Shown here: positions 55,447 to 63,865 of the stretch, in pieces
Position numbering within the stretch: the stretch's first letter is position 1
Layout of the letters: each line of letters opens with the position of its first letter
Origin: Clostridium sp. AT4
Lineage (GTDB): Bacteria > Bacillota > Clostridia > Lachnospirales > Lachnospiraceae
NCBI RefSeq assembly: GCF_001517625.2
Contig: NZ_LN999826.1
Span: 1 to 64,000 of the forward strand
DNA: 64,000 nt
Direction: 5' to 3'
The notes under the pieces: model-generated
What the model was told of the DNA's origin: nothing
What the model saw: only the letters and a program-made list of their open reading frames with translations
Database searches by the model: none
Made by a program: the position numbers and the translations under genes

Positions 55447-56256
55447 GTGCTCAAAGGGATGGAACTGGTAGTTTTCCAGTCGGAAACTGTCCGTGGTAAA
55501 CTGATAGAAATCCTTCACTTCAGGGTCCACCCAAAGCGTGGGGCCTTCAAAGGGCTGTTTTTTAATCAGTTCTTCTACCATGGGGATATGGCGGTCATAG
55601 ATATGGGCGTCTGCGATCACATGAACCAGTTCCCCGGCCTTCAAGCCGCTTACCTGTGCAAACATATGAAGAAGCACTGCGTACTGGCAGACATTCCAGC
55701 TGTTGGCAGTGAGCATATCCTGAGAACGCTGGTTTAAGATGCCGTTTAAGGTGTTCCCTGATACATTAAAGGTCATGCTGTAGGCACAGGGATAGAGGTT
55801 CATCTCAGAGAGATCATGGTGATTGTAGATGTTGGACATGATCCGGCGGCTTAATGGATTGTGCTTTAAGTCATAGAGGATCCGGTCTACCTGATCGAAC
55901 TCCCCTTCTTTGTAATGGTGCTTTACGCCCAGCTGGTAGCCGTAGGCCTTTCCGATGCTTCCCGTTTCATCCGCCCAGGAATCCCATATGTGGCTTTTTA
56001 AGTCATGGATATTGTTGGACTTTTTCTGCCAGATCCATAAAAGCTCGTCTACAGCCGATTTAAACGCGGTTCTGCGCAGGGTGATAACGGGAAATTCCTT
56101 TGTAAGATCGTAACGGTTTACGATGCCGAAGCGCTTGACGGTGTGGGCCGGAGTCCCATCCTCCCATACCGGGCGTACCTCATGGTCTGTGTCCCAGACG
56201 CCGTTTTCTAAAATATCTTTACAGTTTTGTATAAAAAGCTGGTCTGCATAGCTCAT
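55426..56256 (-). CDS. thyA: Thymidylate synthase
   Basis: A 276-residue ThyA that methylates dUMP to dTMP with methylene-tetrahydrofolate. The catalytic cysteine lies in LYPCAYSMTFNV, followed by the dUMP-binding NQRSQDMLTANSWNVCQYA and HVIADAHIYDRH. These variants place it in a less common ThyA branch. The ATG at 56256 has AGGAGG upstream; the extended frame to 56361 covers the promoter and part of the palindrome. No folA gene is beside it. Confidence 0.94.
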   Translation of the reverse strand: MSYADQLFIQNCKDILENGVWDTDHEVRPVWEDGTPAHTVKRFGIVNRYDLTKEFPVITLRRTAFKSAVDELLWIWQKKSNNIHDLKSHIWDSWADETGSIGKAYGYQLGVKHHYKEGEFDQVDRILYDLKHNPLSRRIMSNIYNHHDLSEMNLYPCAYSMTFNVSGNTLNGILNQRSQDMLTANSWNVCQYAVLLHMFAQVSGLKAGELVHVIADAHIYDRHIPMVEELIKKQPFEGPTLWVDPEVKDFYQFTTDSFRLENYQFHPFEHKIPVAV

Positions 56257-56300
56257 AGATTGTATCCTCCTGATGGCAGTGATAGTATGTTGCAGTTCTG

Positions 56301-56329
56301 AGTATAGCAGATATGGGGCCGGGTGACAA
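56301..56329 (-). promoter_or_regulatory. thyA promoter
   Basis: On the minus strand, TTGTCA (56329-56324), a 17-base spacer and TATACT (56306-56301). The left arm of the palindrome begins five bases upstream of the -35. Confidence 0.75.
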
Positions 56330-56333
56330 TATG

Positions 56334-56596
56334 GAGATATTTGAGTTTCCGCATTCTGCACCGCACCCTGGAGTCTGCTGTGCCGGGTTCCGGTTTCCAG
56401 TCATAAGAAAATCTAAGAGGCTGAATTTTTTCTAAAAGCAAAAACCATATCAAAAACTCGCTGCGCTCATACAGGTTTGATATGGCTTTTAACGAAAAAA
56501 TTGATCCTCTAAGGTTTTCTAATGACCTCCAAAGTCACCCGGCACAGCAGGCTCCAGGGCGCACTGCAAAATGCGGAAACTCAAGGGAGATATCTC
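56334..56596. repeat. Large imperfect inverted repeat between divergent promoters
   Basis: Arms 56334-56454 and 56476-56596 are about 85% identical in inverted orientation, with small gaps, around a 21-base spacer. Both outer ends carry GAGATAT/ATATCTC. It fills the space between the thyA and dmpA -35 boxes and encodes no protein. The right arm lies in an open frame that could be mistaken for an N-terminal extension of the downstream peptidase. Confidence 0.88.
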
Positions 56597-56602
56597 AAAA
56601 CA

Positions 56603-56631
56603 TTTACAAAACACAGGGAAAACGGTATACT
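56603..56631 (+). promoter_or_regulatory. Promoter of the dmpA-GH3-M42 operon
   Basis: TTTACA, a 17-base spacer and TATACT. It is a mirror of the thyA promoter with the same spacing and the same -10. Confidence 0.75.
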
Positions 56632-56674
56632 GGGGACAGCATATTATGAGCAGAAGGAAAGGCAGGAAAGAGTG

Positions 56675-57772
56675 ATGACACAGAAACGGATTCGGGATTA
56701 TGGTATCATGCCGGGGCGGATAAAGACGGGAAAGAGGAATAAGATAACGGATGTTCCTGGAGTGCGGGTAGGACACTGTACCGTAAAAGAAGGAGAGGTT
56801 CATACAGGCGTTACAGTGATCCTTCCGGGGCCGGATAATGCCTTTTTAAATCCTTATACAGCGGCCGCCTATGTGCACAACGGTTTTGGAAAAAGCTGCG
56901 GACTGATACAGATTCAGGAACTTGGTACGCTGGAAACTCCCATTGCCCTTACAAATACGCTGAATGTGGGGAAAGTATGGGACGCTGTGGCAGAATATGT
57001 GCTTAGGCAGTGTGAAAATGACGGTGCAGAGGCTTTAAGCATCAATCCCGTGGTAGGAGAATGCAATGACAGCCGCATTAACCGGATTTCCCTCAGGGCC
57101 ATTGGGGCAGGGCAGGTAAAGAAAGCCTTTGACGCTGCCGGGGAAGATCCGGAGGAAGGGGATGTGGGAGCCGGAGCCGGAACAATCTGTTATGGCTTAA
57201 AAGGCGGGATCGGCACATCTTCCAGAGTCATAAAGGTGGGAGAGAAGGAGTATACCATCGGCGTGCTGGTTCAGTCCAATTTCGGGGCAACGGAAGATCT
57301 GATGGTTGACGGCAGACCCCTTGGACGGGAAATTCTGGAAAAGTATGGAAATGAAGCAGAGGATCCGGTGAAAAAGACGGCTTTTTCTGAACAGGATAAG
57401 GGATCCATTATGAGTATTCTGGCAACGGATCTTCCGGTGACAGACAGGCAGCTTACCCGTATCATCCGCCGTCTGGGAGTGGGGATTGCCCGTACAGGCG
57501 CCTACACAGGCCACGGAAGCGGGGAAGTGATGATCGGCTTTACTACAGCGAACCGTGTTCCAACGAAAGGGCTCCGAAGAGAAGAGGAAGAGCTTCGTAC
57601 CCTGACTGCCATCCCTGAGGAGACCATCAACCGTGCATTTCTGGCAGCAGCAGAGGCAGAAGAGGAAGCGATTCTCAATTCCATGGCAGCGGCAGGGGAA
57701 ACGAGGGGGCTGAAGGGGGAATACTACCGCAGCCTGAGTGACATTCTGTCCCAGGAGGGAGAAATTCATTGA
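56675..57772 (+). CDS. P1-family (DmpA) aminopeptidase
   Basis: A 365-residue self-processing N-terminal-nucleophile hydrolase. Family members include L-aminopeptidase/D-esterase DmpA and beta-peptidyl aminopeptidases. ITDVPGVRVGHCTV near residue 21 and the processing site GLKGGIGTSSRV near 176 are clear. The frame opens at 56522, but that part lies in the palindrome and upstream of the promoter. The ATG at 56675 with AGGAAAG upstream is preferred (a GTG directly before it is possible). It overlaps the GH3 gene by four bases (TTGA). Confidence 0.88.
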   Translation: MTQKRIRDYGIMPGRIKTGKRNKITDVPGVRVGHCTVKEGEVHTGVTVILPGPDNAFLNPYTAAAYVHNGFGKSCGLIQIQELGTLETPIALTNTLNVGKVWDAVAEYVLRQCENDGAEALSINPVVGECNDSRINRISLRAIGAGQVKKAFDAAGEDPEEGDVGAGAGTICYGLKGGIGTSSRVIKVGEKEYTIGVLVQSNFGATEDLMVDGRPLGREILEKYGNEAEDPVKKTAFSEQDKGSIMSILATDLPVTDRQLTRIIRRLGVGIARTGAYTGHGSGEVMIGFTTANRVPTKGLRREEEELRTLTAIPEETINRAFLAAAEAEEEAILNSMAAAGETRGLKGEYYRSLSDILSQEGEIH

Positions 57773-60700
57773 ATTCCTATAAGACGTTGATCCCGCGTAT
57801 GACTTTACAGGAAAAGGCGGCGCTTTTAGGTGGCAAGGGAGAGTGGGAAACCAGGGATATTCCCAGACTGGGGATTCCTTCTATGGTGTGTTCCGACGGC
57901 CCCAGCGGTCTGCGCCGCCAGGCCGGAACGGGAGACCATTTAGGCCTGAATCCATCCCTTCCGGCCACCTGTTTTCCGTGCCCTTCCCTTATGGCCTGCA
58001 GCTGGGATCAGGAGCTGGAGGAAGCGATCGGAGCTGCCCTGGGGGAAGAAGCCGCAGATCAGGGTGTGGATATTCTTCTGGGGCCGGGATTAAATATCAA
58101 GAGAAATCCGCTCTGCGGCCGGAATTTTGAATATTTTTCCGAGGATCCCTATTTTTCCGGAAAAATGGCGGCTGCCTTTATCCGCGGAGTGGAGAGCCAG
58201 GGAATCGCTGCCTGCCCCAAGCACTTTGCAGTAAACAGCCAGGAGCTGCGGCGGATGGCGATGAACGCGGTGGTAGATGAGAGAACTCTGCGGGAAATCT
58301 ATCTCACCGGCTTTGAGACCGCAATAAAAGAGGGAAAATGCAGGGCGCTCATGACTTCCTATAATCAGGTAAACGGCATCTATGCCAATGAACATCCCCA
58401 TCTTTTAAAGGAAATCCTGCGAAAAGAGTGGGGCTTTTGCGGAGCCGTCATTACAGACTGGGGCGGCTCGAACGATCACTGTGCCGGAGTGAAAAACGGT
58501 TCTTCTCTGGAAATGCCGGCTCCCGGCTTAAGCTCTGCCGCAGCGCTTTTAAAGGGAGTAGAGGAAGGCAGGATTACGGAACAGGATCTGGATGAACGGG
58601 TGGAAGAGATCCTGAACCTGCTCCCTGGACAGAAGAAAATGTTCAAACAAAATAAAATGCCAGAGAATTCTCCGGAGAGGGAACCGCTTTATGAAGCCCA
58701 TCACCATCTGGCGCACAGAGCCTGTGCAGAGAGTGTGGTGCTTTTAAAAAATGAAACGGATACCCTGCCTCTTAAATCCGGTACCCGGATTGCCGTAATC
58801 GGCGATTTTGCCTATGAATCCCGGTATCAGGGGGCCGGTTCTTCCATGGTAAATGCCTGGAAGGTGGATTCTGTAAAGGAATGTCTGGAGGGGGAGACGG
58901 GGCTTGAATGGAAAAAAATGGGAATCACTGTTTCCGGTTTTTCAAGAGGATATCTCCGGGATGGAAGGCAGGATGCAGCGCTGGAAAAAGAGGCTGTTGA
59001 CCTGGCAAAAACGGCAGATCAGATCCTGTTTTTCTTTGGGCTCAATGAAGCCTGGGAGACGGAAGGAATGGATCGCAGCCATCTTAGGATACCGGAAAAT
59101 CAGATTCACCTTTTAGAGCGGCTTTCCCGCCTGGAGCTTCCGGTTGTAGGGATTCTGTGTACAGGAAGTGTGGTGGAAATGCCCTGGGAGGGCCATCTAA
59201 AGGCGCTTCTTTACGGAGGATTCTGGGGCCAGGCGGGAGCCGGCGCCGTTTTAGACCTTCTTTCAGGAAAATTAAACCCATGCGGAAAGCTGGCAGAAAG
59301 CTGGCCGGTGAAATACGAAGACACCCCGTCCTTTCAGTACTATCCTTCCAAAGAGAGAAATTCTGAGTACCGGGAGGGGATTTATGTGGGATACCGCTAT
59401 TATGACACAGCAGGCGTTCCAATCCGTTTTCCCTTTGGCTTTGGACTGTCCTATACAAAATTTGACTACAGCGGTTTAAAGATCACACCTGAGGGGGTGT
59501 CCTTTGTGCTTGAAAATACAGGCAGCAGGGACGGCGCAGAGATCATTCAGCTCTATACAGGCCTTCCCGGAGCCCGTGTTTTTCGGCCCAAACGGGAATT
59601 AAAGGGCTTTTGCAAGGTGTTTTTAAAGGTTGGGGAGAAAAAAGAGGTGTTTCTTCCCTTTGATTCTATGACCTTCCGGTATTGGAACGGAAGAACCGGA
59701 CAGTGGGAGAGGGAAGGAGGTTTTTACCGCATCAGCATTGGTTCCGGGCTTACGGATATCCGTCTGGAAGGGGAAGTTTTTCAGGAGGGAACCACAGACA
59801 GCCTTCCATGGGAGGTGAACGAGCTTCCCTCTTATGCTTCCGGCCGGATCCGGTCTGTGCCGGATGAGGAGTACGAGCGCCTGTTAGGCTGTCCCATTCC
59901 GGCCGGAAGCTGGAAGGGGGAACTGGGGATCAACGATGCTCTCTGCCAGATGTATTATGCCAAAAGTCCGCTGGCAAGGCTGATATGCCGGATTTTAAAG
60001 CACCGCCTTGAGAACGCGCAGAAGAAAGGCATTCCTGATTTAAATACCCTTTTTCAGTATAATATGCCGTTCCGGGCCATGGCGAAGATGACAGGAGGCT
60101 GGATTTCCATGGAAATGGCCGAATCGTTAACCTATGCGGCAAACGGCCGCCATTTTTACGGTATCACTGGCTTTATAAGGGGATTTTTAAAAAACAGGCG
60201 TCTGGAGAGGCGGTATGAGCAGGCGCTGAAAGGTAAGACGGCGCCGGAGGATAAGACGGAACCGAATGTGGGAAACCCATGGAGCAAAGCCCATCCGCAG
60301 CTGTGGGAATTTATGTTGTTTAATCTTCTTTCCAACTGTGCTACCATTACTAATTTTGTGGTAATGTGGCTGTGTACAGGCTGGGTTTTTAAGGGGCTGG
60401 CAGACATTCCCTTCCGGTTTTTCATATTTGATTATGGGGAAGATGCATTGGGGCTTTGCGGTTTTCTAAGCTTTCTTACAGCCACAGCTCTGGCCCAGAT
60501 GGTAAATTTCTTTGTTCAGAAAAACTGGGTTTTCCGATCCGATGCCGCATTTAGCAGGGCAGCGCCCCGATATATCCTTCTGGCAGTGTTTCTTGTGATC
60601 CTTTCGGCTGCCCTGCCGGCCTGGAGCCAGAAGCTTTTTACAGGTTTGGGAGTCCCTGAAGCATTTGCTCCTACCTGTGCCAACGGGCTTAATATCCTGG

Positions 60701-60804
60701 CTCAGGTGGCGATCAGTTATCCTGCCATGAAATTCTGGATTATGCCTGGTCAGGCCCGTCCAAAGAAAAATAAGAAAAAAAGGAGAAAAAATGATGCAGT
60801 TTGA
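57769..60804 (+). CDS. GH3 glycosidase fused to a GtrA-like membrane domain
   Basis: A 1011-residue protein with a TTG start after AGGAGGG. Residues 1-290 are the GH3 barrel with KHF (151-153) and the nucleophile Asp230 in VITDWGG. The alpha/beta sandwich follows (about 320-540) and then a fibronectin-III-like domain (about 590-680). After a linker, residues about 845-995 form about four membrane helices with the GtrA-type segment AQMVNFFVQKNWVFRS. GtrA proteins are linked to flipping of polyprenyl-linked sugars. No signal peptide is seen, so the catalytic part should face the cytoplasm. Likely activity is beta-glucosidase-like. Confidence 0.85.
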   Translation: MNSYKTLIPRMTLQEKAALLGGKGEWETRDIPRLGIPSMVCSDGPSGLRRQAGTGDHLGLNPSLPATCFPCPSLMACSWDQELEEAIGAALGEEAADQGVDILLGPGLNIKRNPLCGRNFEYFSEDPYFSGKMAAAFIRGVESQGIAACPKHFAVNSQELRRMAMNAVVDERTLREIYLTGFETAIKEGKCRALMTSYNQVNGIYANEHPHLLKEILRKEWGFCGAVITDWGGSNDHCAGVKNGSSLEMPAPGLSSAAALLKGVEEGRITEQDLDERVEEILNLLPGQKKMFKQNKMPENSPEREPLYEAHHHLAHRACAESVVLLKNETDTLPLKSGTRIAVIGDFAYESRYQGAGSSMVNAWKVDSVKECLEGETGLEWKKMGITVSGFSRGYLRDGRQDAALEKEAVDLAKTADQILFFFGLNEAWETEGMDRSHLRIPENQIHLLERLSRLELPVVGILCTGSVVEMPWEGHLKALLYGGFWGQAGAGAVLDLLSGKLNPCGKLAESWPVKYEDTPSFQYYPSKERNSEYREGIYVGYRYYDTAGVPIRFPFGFGLSYTKFDYSGLKITPEGVSFVLENTGSRDGAEIIQLYTGLPGARVFRPKRELKGFCKVFLKVGEKKEVFLPFDSMTFRYWNGRTGQWEREGGFYRISIGSGLTDIRLEGEVFQEGTTDSLPWEVNELPSYASGRIRSVPDEEYERLLGCPIPAGSWKGELGINDALCQMYYAKSPLARLICRILKHRLENAQKKGIPDLNTLFQYNMPFRAMAKMTGGWISMEMAESLTYAANGRHFYGITGFIRGFLKNRRLERRYEQALKGKTAPEDKTEPNVGNPWSKAHPQLWEFMLFNLLSNCATITNFVVMWLCTGWVFKGLADIPFRFFIFDYGEDALGLCGFLSFLTATALAQMVNFFVQKNWVFRSDAAFSRAAPRYILLAVFLVILSAALPAWSQKLFTGLGVPEAFAPTCANGLNILAQVAISYPAMKFWIMPGQARPKKNKKKRRKNDAV

Positions 60805-61831
60805 GAAATATACAGAATATGCCGTAGAACAGGCAAAGAAGCTTTTAGCCATCGACAGTCCTTCCGGATATGGCTATTATGTGACGGAGTATTTATTAAA
60901 GGAGTTTGCCGCTTTGGGGATTCCGGCCCGCCGGACCATAAAAGGCGGAGTGATTGCTGACTTTGGAGGAAAAGAGGATGAGAACGGCATCCTTCTGGAA
61001 GCCCACTGCGACACCCTTGGAGGTATGGTTTCCCAGATCAAGGAAAACGGCCGCCTTAAATTGACCAATATCGGCGGCATGAAGCCTGCCAATGCAGAGG
61101 CTGAAAACGTGCGCATCATTACAAAGGGAGGGAACGTCTATGAGGGCGTCTGCCAGCTTGTCAATGCGTCTGTCCATGTGAACGGAAACTACGAAACAAC
61201 GGAGCGCAGCTGGGATACAGTAGAGGTTTTAGTGGATGAATGTGTAAAAACAAAAGAGGATACCGTGAAGCTGGGGATCATGGCAGGTGATTATGTATGC
61301 TTTGAGCCGAGGACCAGGGTTACAGCTTCAGGCTATATCAAGAGCCGTTTTCTGGATGATAAGCTGTCTGCAGCGATCCTGCTGGTATACGGACGGTATT
61401 TAAAGGAGGAAAAGGTGGTTCCTGAGCGCCATGTATATGCGCATTTTACCATTTATGAGGAAGTGGGACACGGAGGCTCTGCTTCTGTGCCTGAAGGCGT
61501 TATAGAGGCCTGGTCGGTGGATATGGGCTGTGTGGGAGACGGACTTACCTGTACGGAGCATGAGGTTTCGATCTGTGCAAAGGACAGCGGGGGCCCCTAC
61601 AATTATGAGGTTGTCTGCCGGCTGGTGGAGCTGGCGAAGGAGCATGAGATCGGCTATGCTGTGGATGTATATCCTCATTATGGCTCCGATGTGGAAACCA
61701 CGCTCCGCTCTGGTCATGACATCCGCCATGCGTTGATCGGTCCCGGCGTTTACGCGTCCCATGGTTATGAGCGCAGCCATAAGGACGGCGTCTGCAATAC
61801 ATTCCGTCTGATCCAGGCATATCTGGGATAG
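60791..61831 (+). CDS. M42-family metallo-aminopeptidase
   Basis: A 346-residue di-metal peptidase of the M42 (glutamyl aminopeptidase/FrvX) group, which forms large cytoplasmic shells that trim peptides. Metal and catalytic motifs occur in order: EAHCDTLGG near residue 71, FLDDKLSA near 186, YEEVGHGGS near 220, SVDMG near 243 and ASHGYERSH near 322. It overlaps the GH3 gene by 14 bases, with AAAAGGAG before the paired ATGs. With the DmpA-type enzyme it suggests breakdown of unusual or glycosylated peptides. Confidence 0.92.
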   Translation: MMQFEKYTEYAVEQAKKLLAIDSPSGYGYYVTEYLLKEFAALGIPARRTIKGGVIADFGGKEDENGILLEAHCDTLGGMVSQIKENGRLKLTNIGGMKPANAEAENVRIITKGGNVYEGVCQLVNASVHVNGNYETTERSWDTVEVLVDECVKTKEDTVKLGIMAGDYVCFEPRTRVTASGYIKSRFLDDKLSAAILLVYGRYLKEEKVVPERHVYAHFTIYEEVGHGGSASVPEGVIEAWSVDMGCVGDGLTCTEHEVSICAKDSGGPYNYEVVCRLVELAKEHEIGYAVDVYPHYGSDVETTLRSGHDIRHALIGPGVYASHGYERSHKDGVCNTFRLIQAYLG

Positions 61832-61861
61832 GGAATATGAAAAAGGGAGGCTCCATATAAT
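61832..61861 (+). promoter_or_regulatory. Probable sigma-E sporulation promoter of spoIID
   Basis: GGAATATG (61832-61839), a 14-base spacer and CATATAAT (61854-61861) fit the sigma-E pattern (ATA-type -35, CATAnAAT -10). spoIID is a classic sigma-E gene. Confidence 0.6.
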
Positions 61862-61893
61862 ATCCAGAGGATAAAAAAGGAGCTTCTTTTTTT
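61840..61893 (+). terminator. Terminator-like hairpin before spoIID
   Basis: The arm AAAAAGGGAGGCTCC pairs, allowing G-T pairs, with GGAGCTTCTTTTTTT. It probably ends the M42 operon. Its right arm contains the AAGGAG that serves spoIID, whose ATG follows the T run directly. Confidence 0.6.
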
Positions 61894-62883
61894 ATGGACA
61901 GGCGCATCCTGTTTATTTTGATCATGTCGCTGTCTGTTCCCTATGGCTGTTCTATGGCTCTTTTAGGCACTTCTTTGGCAAAGCCCGGCGGGCTTAAGGA
62001 ACAGGAGGCTCTTTCGGCTGCTTGGGCTTCTGATTCCCGGGAAAAACGGTCTTTTCGCAGAATCCGCATGGACATGGAAGATCCACCGGAAAAAACGGTA
62101 GATCTGGAAACGTATCTTCCCATTGTGGTGGCAGGACAGATTTCGGCAGAGTCTCATCCGGAGGCGATAAAAGCCCAGACCATTTTGGCAAGGACCTATA
62201 TCTGCCGCCAGATGGAACAGATGGGTCTTGAGGAGGAAATACCGGAATCTTCCCTTGGACTGGAAAAAAATAGAAATAATCAGATGGAGCCGCTTTGGGG
62301 GACAGAAATTTTTCCTGAATATTACAGCCGGTTTGAGAAGGCAGCCAGAGAGACAGGAGGGGTTACGCTTACCTGGGAGGGCCATTTTATTGACCCTTTA
62401 TTTACGCACACGACGACCGGTTTTACCCGTCCGGGAGATGAGGAACATCCCTATCTGGCTTCCGTATCCTGTGTCCATGATCCTGAGGAGGAGGGATTTG
62501 TGCAGGAAATGATCATGCAGCCGGAAGAGGCCGCAAAGCGTGTGTCCGCAATTCCGGCTGGGGATGGATCGTTTCGTACCATACCGCCGGAAGCATTTCC
62601 CGAACAGGTGCAGATTATTTCAAGAGACGAAGCCGGGTATGCACTGCAGCTTCAGATCGGGGGCTTTCCCTTTAACGGGGAAGAAGTCCGCCTGGCTCTG
62701 GGCCTTCCGTCTGCCTGCTTTGAACTGAACCGTCATGGCAGTGATGTTCGTTTTACGGTCAGGGGAAGGGGGCATGGCTGGGGCTTAAGCCAGACGGAGG
62801 CTCAGGCTCTGGCAGAGGATGGATGGAGCGCAGAGGCAATTTTGGAATATTTTTATACAGGCATTTCATTTTCTTCTGAATAA
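61894..62883 (+). CDS. spoIID: Stage II sporulation protein D (SpoIID)
   Basis: A 329-residue peptidoglycan lytic transglycosylase that helps the mother-cell membrane engulf the forespore. It has an N-terminal membrane anchor (residues about 5-28). The SpoIID core includes VDLETYLPIVVAGQISAESHPEAIKAQTILARTYICR (shortened here to positions about 70-105) with the catalytic Glu, and ends with GRGHGWGLSQTEAQALA. AAGGAG lies 11 bases before the ATG, inside a hairpin. spoIIQ-like follows, as in Bacillus and many Clostridia. Confidence 0.92.
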   Translation: MDRRILFILIMSLSVPYGCSMALLGTSLAKPGGLKEQEALSAAWASDSREKRSFRRIRMDMEDPPEKTVDLETYLPIVVAGQISAESHPEAIKAQTILARTYICRQMEQMGLEEEIPESSLGLEKNRNNQMEPLWGTEIFPEYYSRFEKAARETGGVTLTWEGHFIDPLFTHTTTGFTRPGDEEHPYLASVSCVHDPEEEGFVQEMIMQPEEAAKRVSAIPAGDGSFRTIPPEAFPEQVQIISRDEAGYALQLQIGGFPFNGEEVRLALGLPSACFELNRHGSDVRFTVRGRGHGWGLSQTEAQALAEDGWSAEAILEYFYTGISFSSE

Positions 62884-62906
62884 GTCACCTAAATCCGGTA
62901 AGAATA
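62878..62906 (+). promoter_or_regulatory. Probable sigma-F promoter of the spoIIQ-like gene
   Basis: GAATA (62878-62882), a 14-base spacer and GGTAAGAATA (62897-62906). The -10 fits the forespore sigma-F/G pattern GGnnAnAATR exactly. It overlaps the end of spoIID. Confidence 0.5.
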
Positions 62907-62925
62907 CTACCGAGGTGATAAAAAG

Positions 62926-63702
62926 ATGAAAGAGAAAGTCAATCAGATGCTCAAGGATAAGCTGTTTCTCGTGATGCTGGTATTAGGACTGCTGACTATG
63001 GTAGCCGCAGCAGGAATTATGACCGTACAAAAAGGGAAAAACAGTGCCAATGACCCCATGCTCCATATGGCAGAGGAGGAAAATACGCCTACAGAGGAAG
63101 CGCTGCAGATGGCGGGCGCCAATGACGCCAGAGAAAAAACACAGGAAGAAGACAGGGAAGAAACGGTTGGAGCCGACGCAGGGGAAAATCCCAATGAAGG
63201 GAATGATCTGCTTGCAGAGGCGAAAGAACAGGATGGGGCAGCAGAGGCAGGAGCCGGAAAGGAAGCGGCTCATGCATTGGCCTTAAACTTTACGGAATCC
63301 AGCTCCATGGTATGGCCGGTCCGGGGAAACGTGCTGTTGGATTACAGCATGGATCAGACAATCTATTTTCCCACTTTGGATCAGTACAAATGTAATCCCG
63401 GCATTGTAATACAGTCGGATGTGAGCGCTCCGGTAGCTGCTCCTGCCAATGCCAGGGTAACGGAAGTGGGAGTCAGCGATGAAATCGGAAATTATGTGGT
63501 CCTGGATCTGGGAAATGAGTACACCGCTGTCTGCGGACAGTTAAAGGAGATTTCTGCCGCAGAGGGAGAATATCTGGAAGCAGGCCAGACTTTAGGATAT
63601 GTAGCCGAACCTACCAAGTATTATTCCGTAGAGGGAGTAAATGTATTCTTTGAATTAAAGCACAAGGGGGAAACGGTGGATCCTCTAAACCACATGGAGT
63701 GA
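62926..63702 (+). CDS. spoIIQ: SpoIIQ-like M23-domain protein, probably non-catalytic
   Basis: A 258-residue protein with one membrane helix (residues about 14-33), an acidic Glu/Ala/Gly-rich linker (40-115) and a LytM/M23 fold (about 122-255: MVWPVRGNVLLDYS, PVAAPANARVTEVG, AGQTLGYV). The zinc ligands of active M23 peptidases are missing: the HxxxD position reads NPGIV and the HxH position reads NVF. SpoIIQ of Bacillus is likewise inactive and forms a channel with SpoIIIAH between forespore and mother cell. The position after spoIID and a sigma-F-like promoter support this. GAGGTGAT precedes the ATG. Confidence 0.83.
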   Translation: MKEKVNQMLKDKLFLVMLVLGLLTMVAAAGIMTVQKGKNSANDPMLHMAEEENTPTEEALQMAGANDAREKTQEEDREETVGADAGENPNEGNDLLAEAKEQDGAAEAGAGKEAAHALALNFTESSSMVWPVRGNVLLDYSMDQTIYFPTLDQYKCNPGIVIQSDVSAPVAAPANARVTEVGVSDEIGNYVVLDLGNEYTAVCGQLKEISAAEGEYLEAGQTLGYVAEPTKYYSVEGVNVFFELKHKGETVDPLNHME

Positions 63703-63745
63703 AGCCCAGCCTGTCCGGAGACATAAAACCGGGCGGGCTCTTTTC
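63703..63745 (+). terminator. Terminator of the spoIIQ-like gene
   Basis: AGCCCAGCCTGTCCGG pairs imperfectly with CCGGGCGGGCT, followed by CTTTTCG. It begins at the base after the stop codon. Confidence 0.7.
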
Positions 63746-63865
63746 GTTTGAAGCTGAGAAAATGGGAAAGTTTGGAATGAATTTTATAAAATTTAAGAAT
63801 TTGTTCATAGCACTTTCATGTCATTATTGTATAATAAATATAACAACGAAAAGAGGAGTGAAACA

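Noticed and set aside
56522-56674. N-terminal extension of the DmpA-type peptidase
   Set aside because: It lies in the palindrome arm and overlaps the promoter, and it adds residues not seen in the family.
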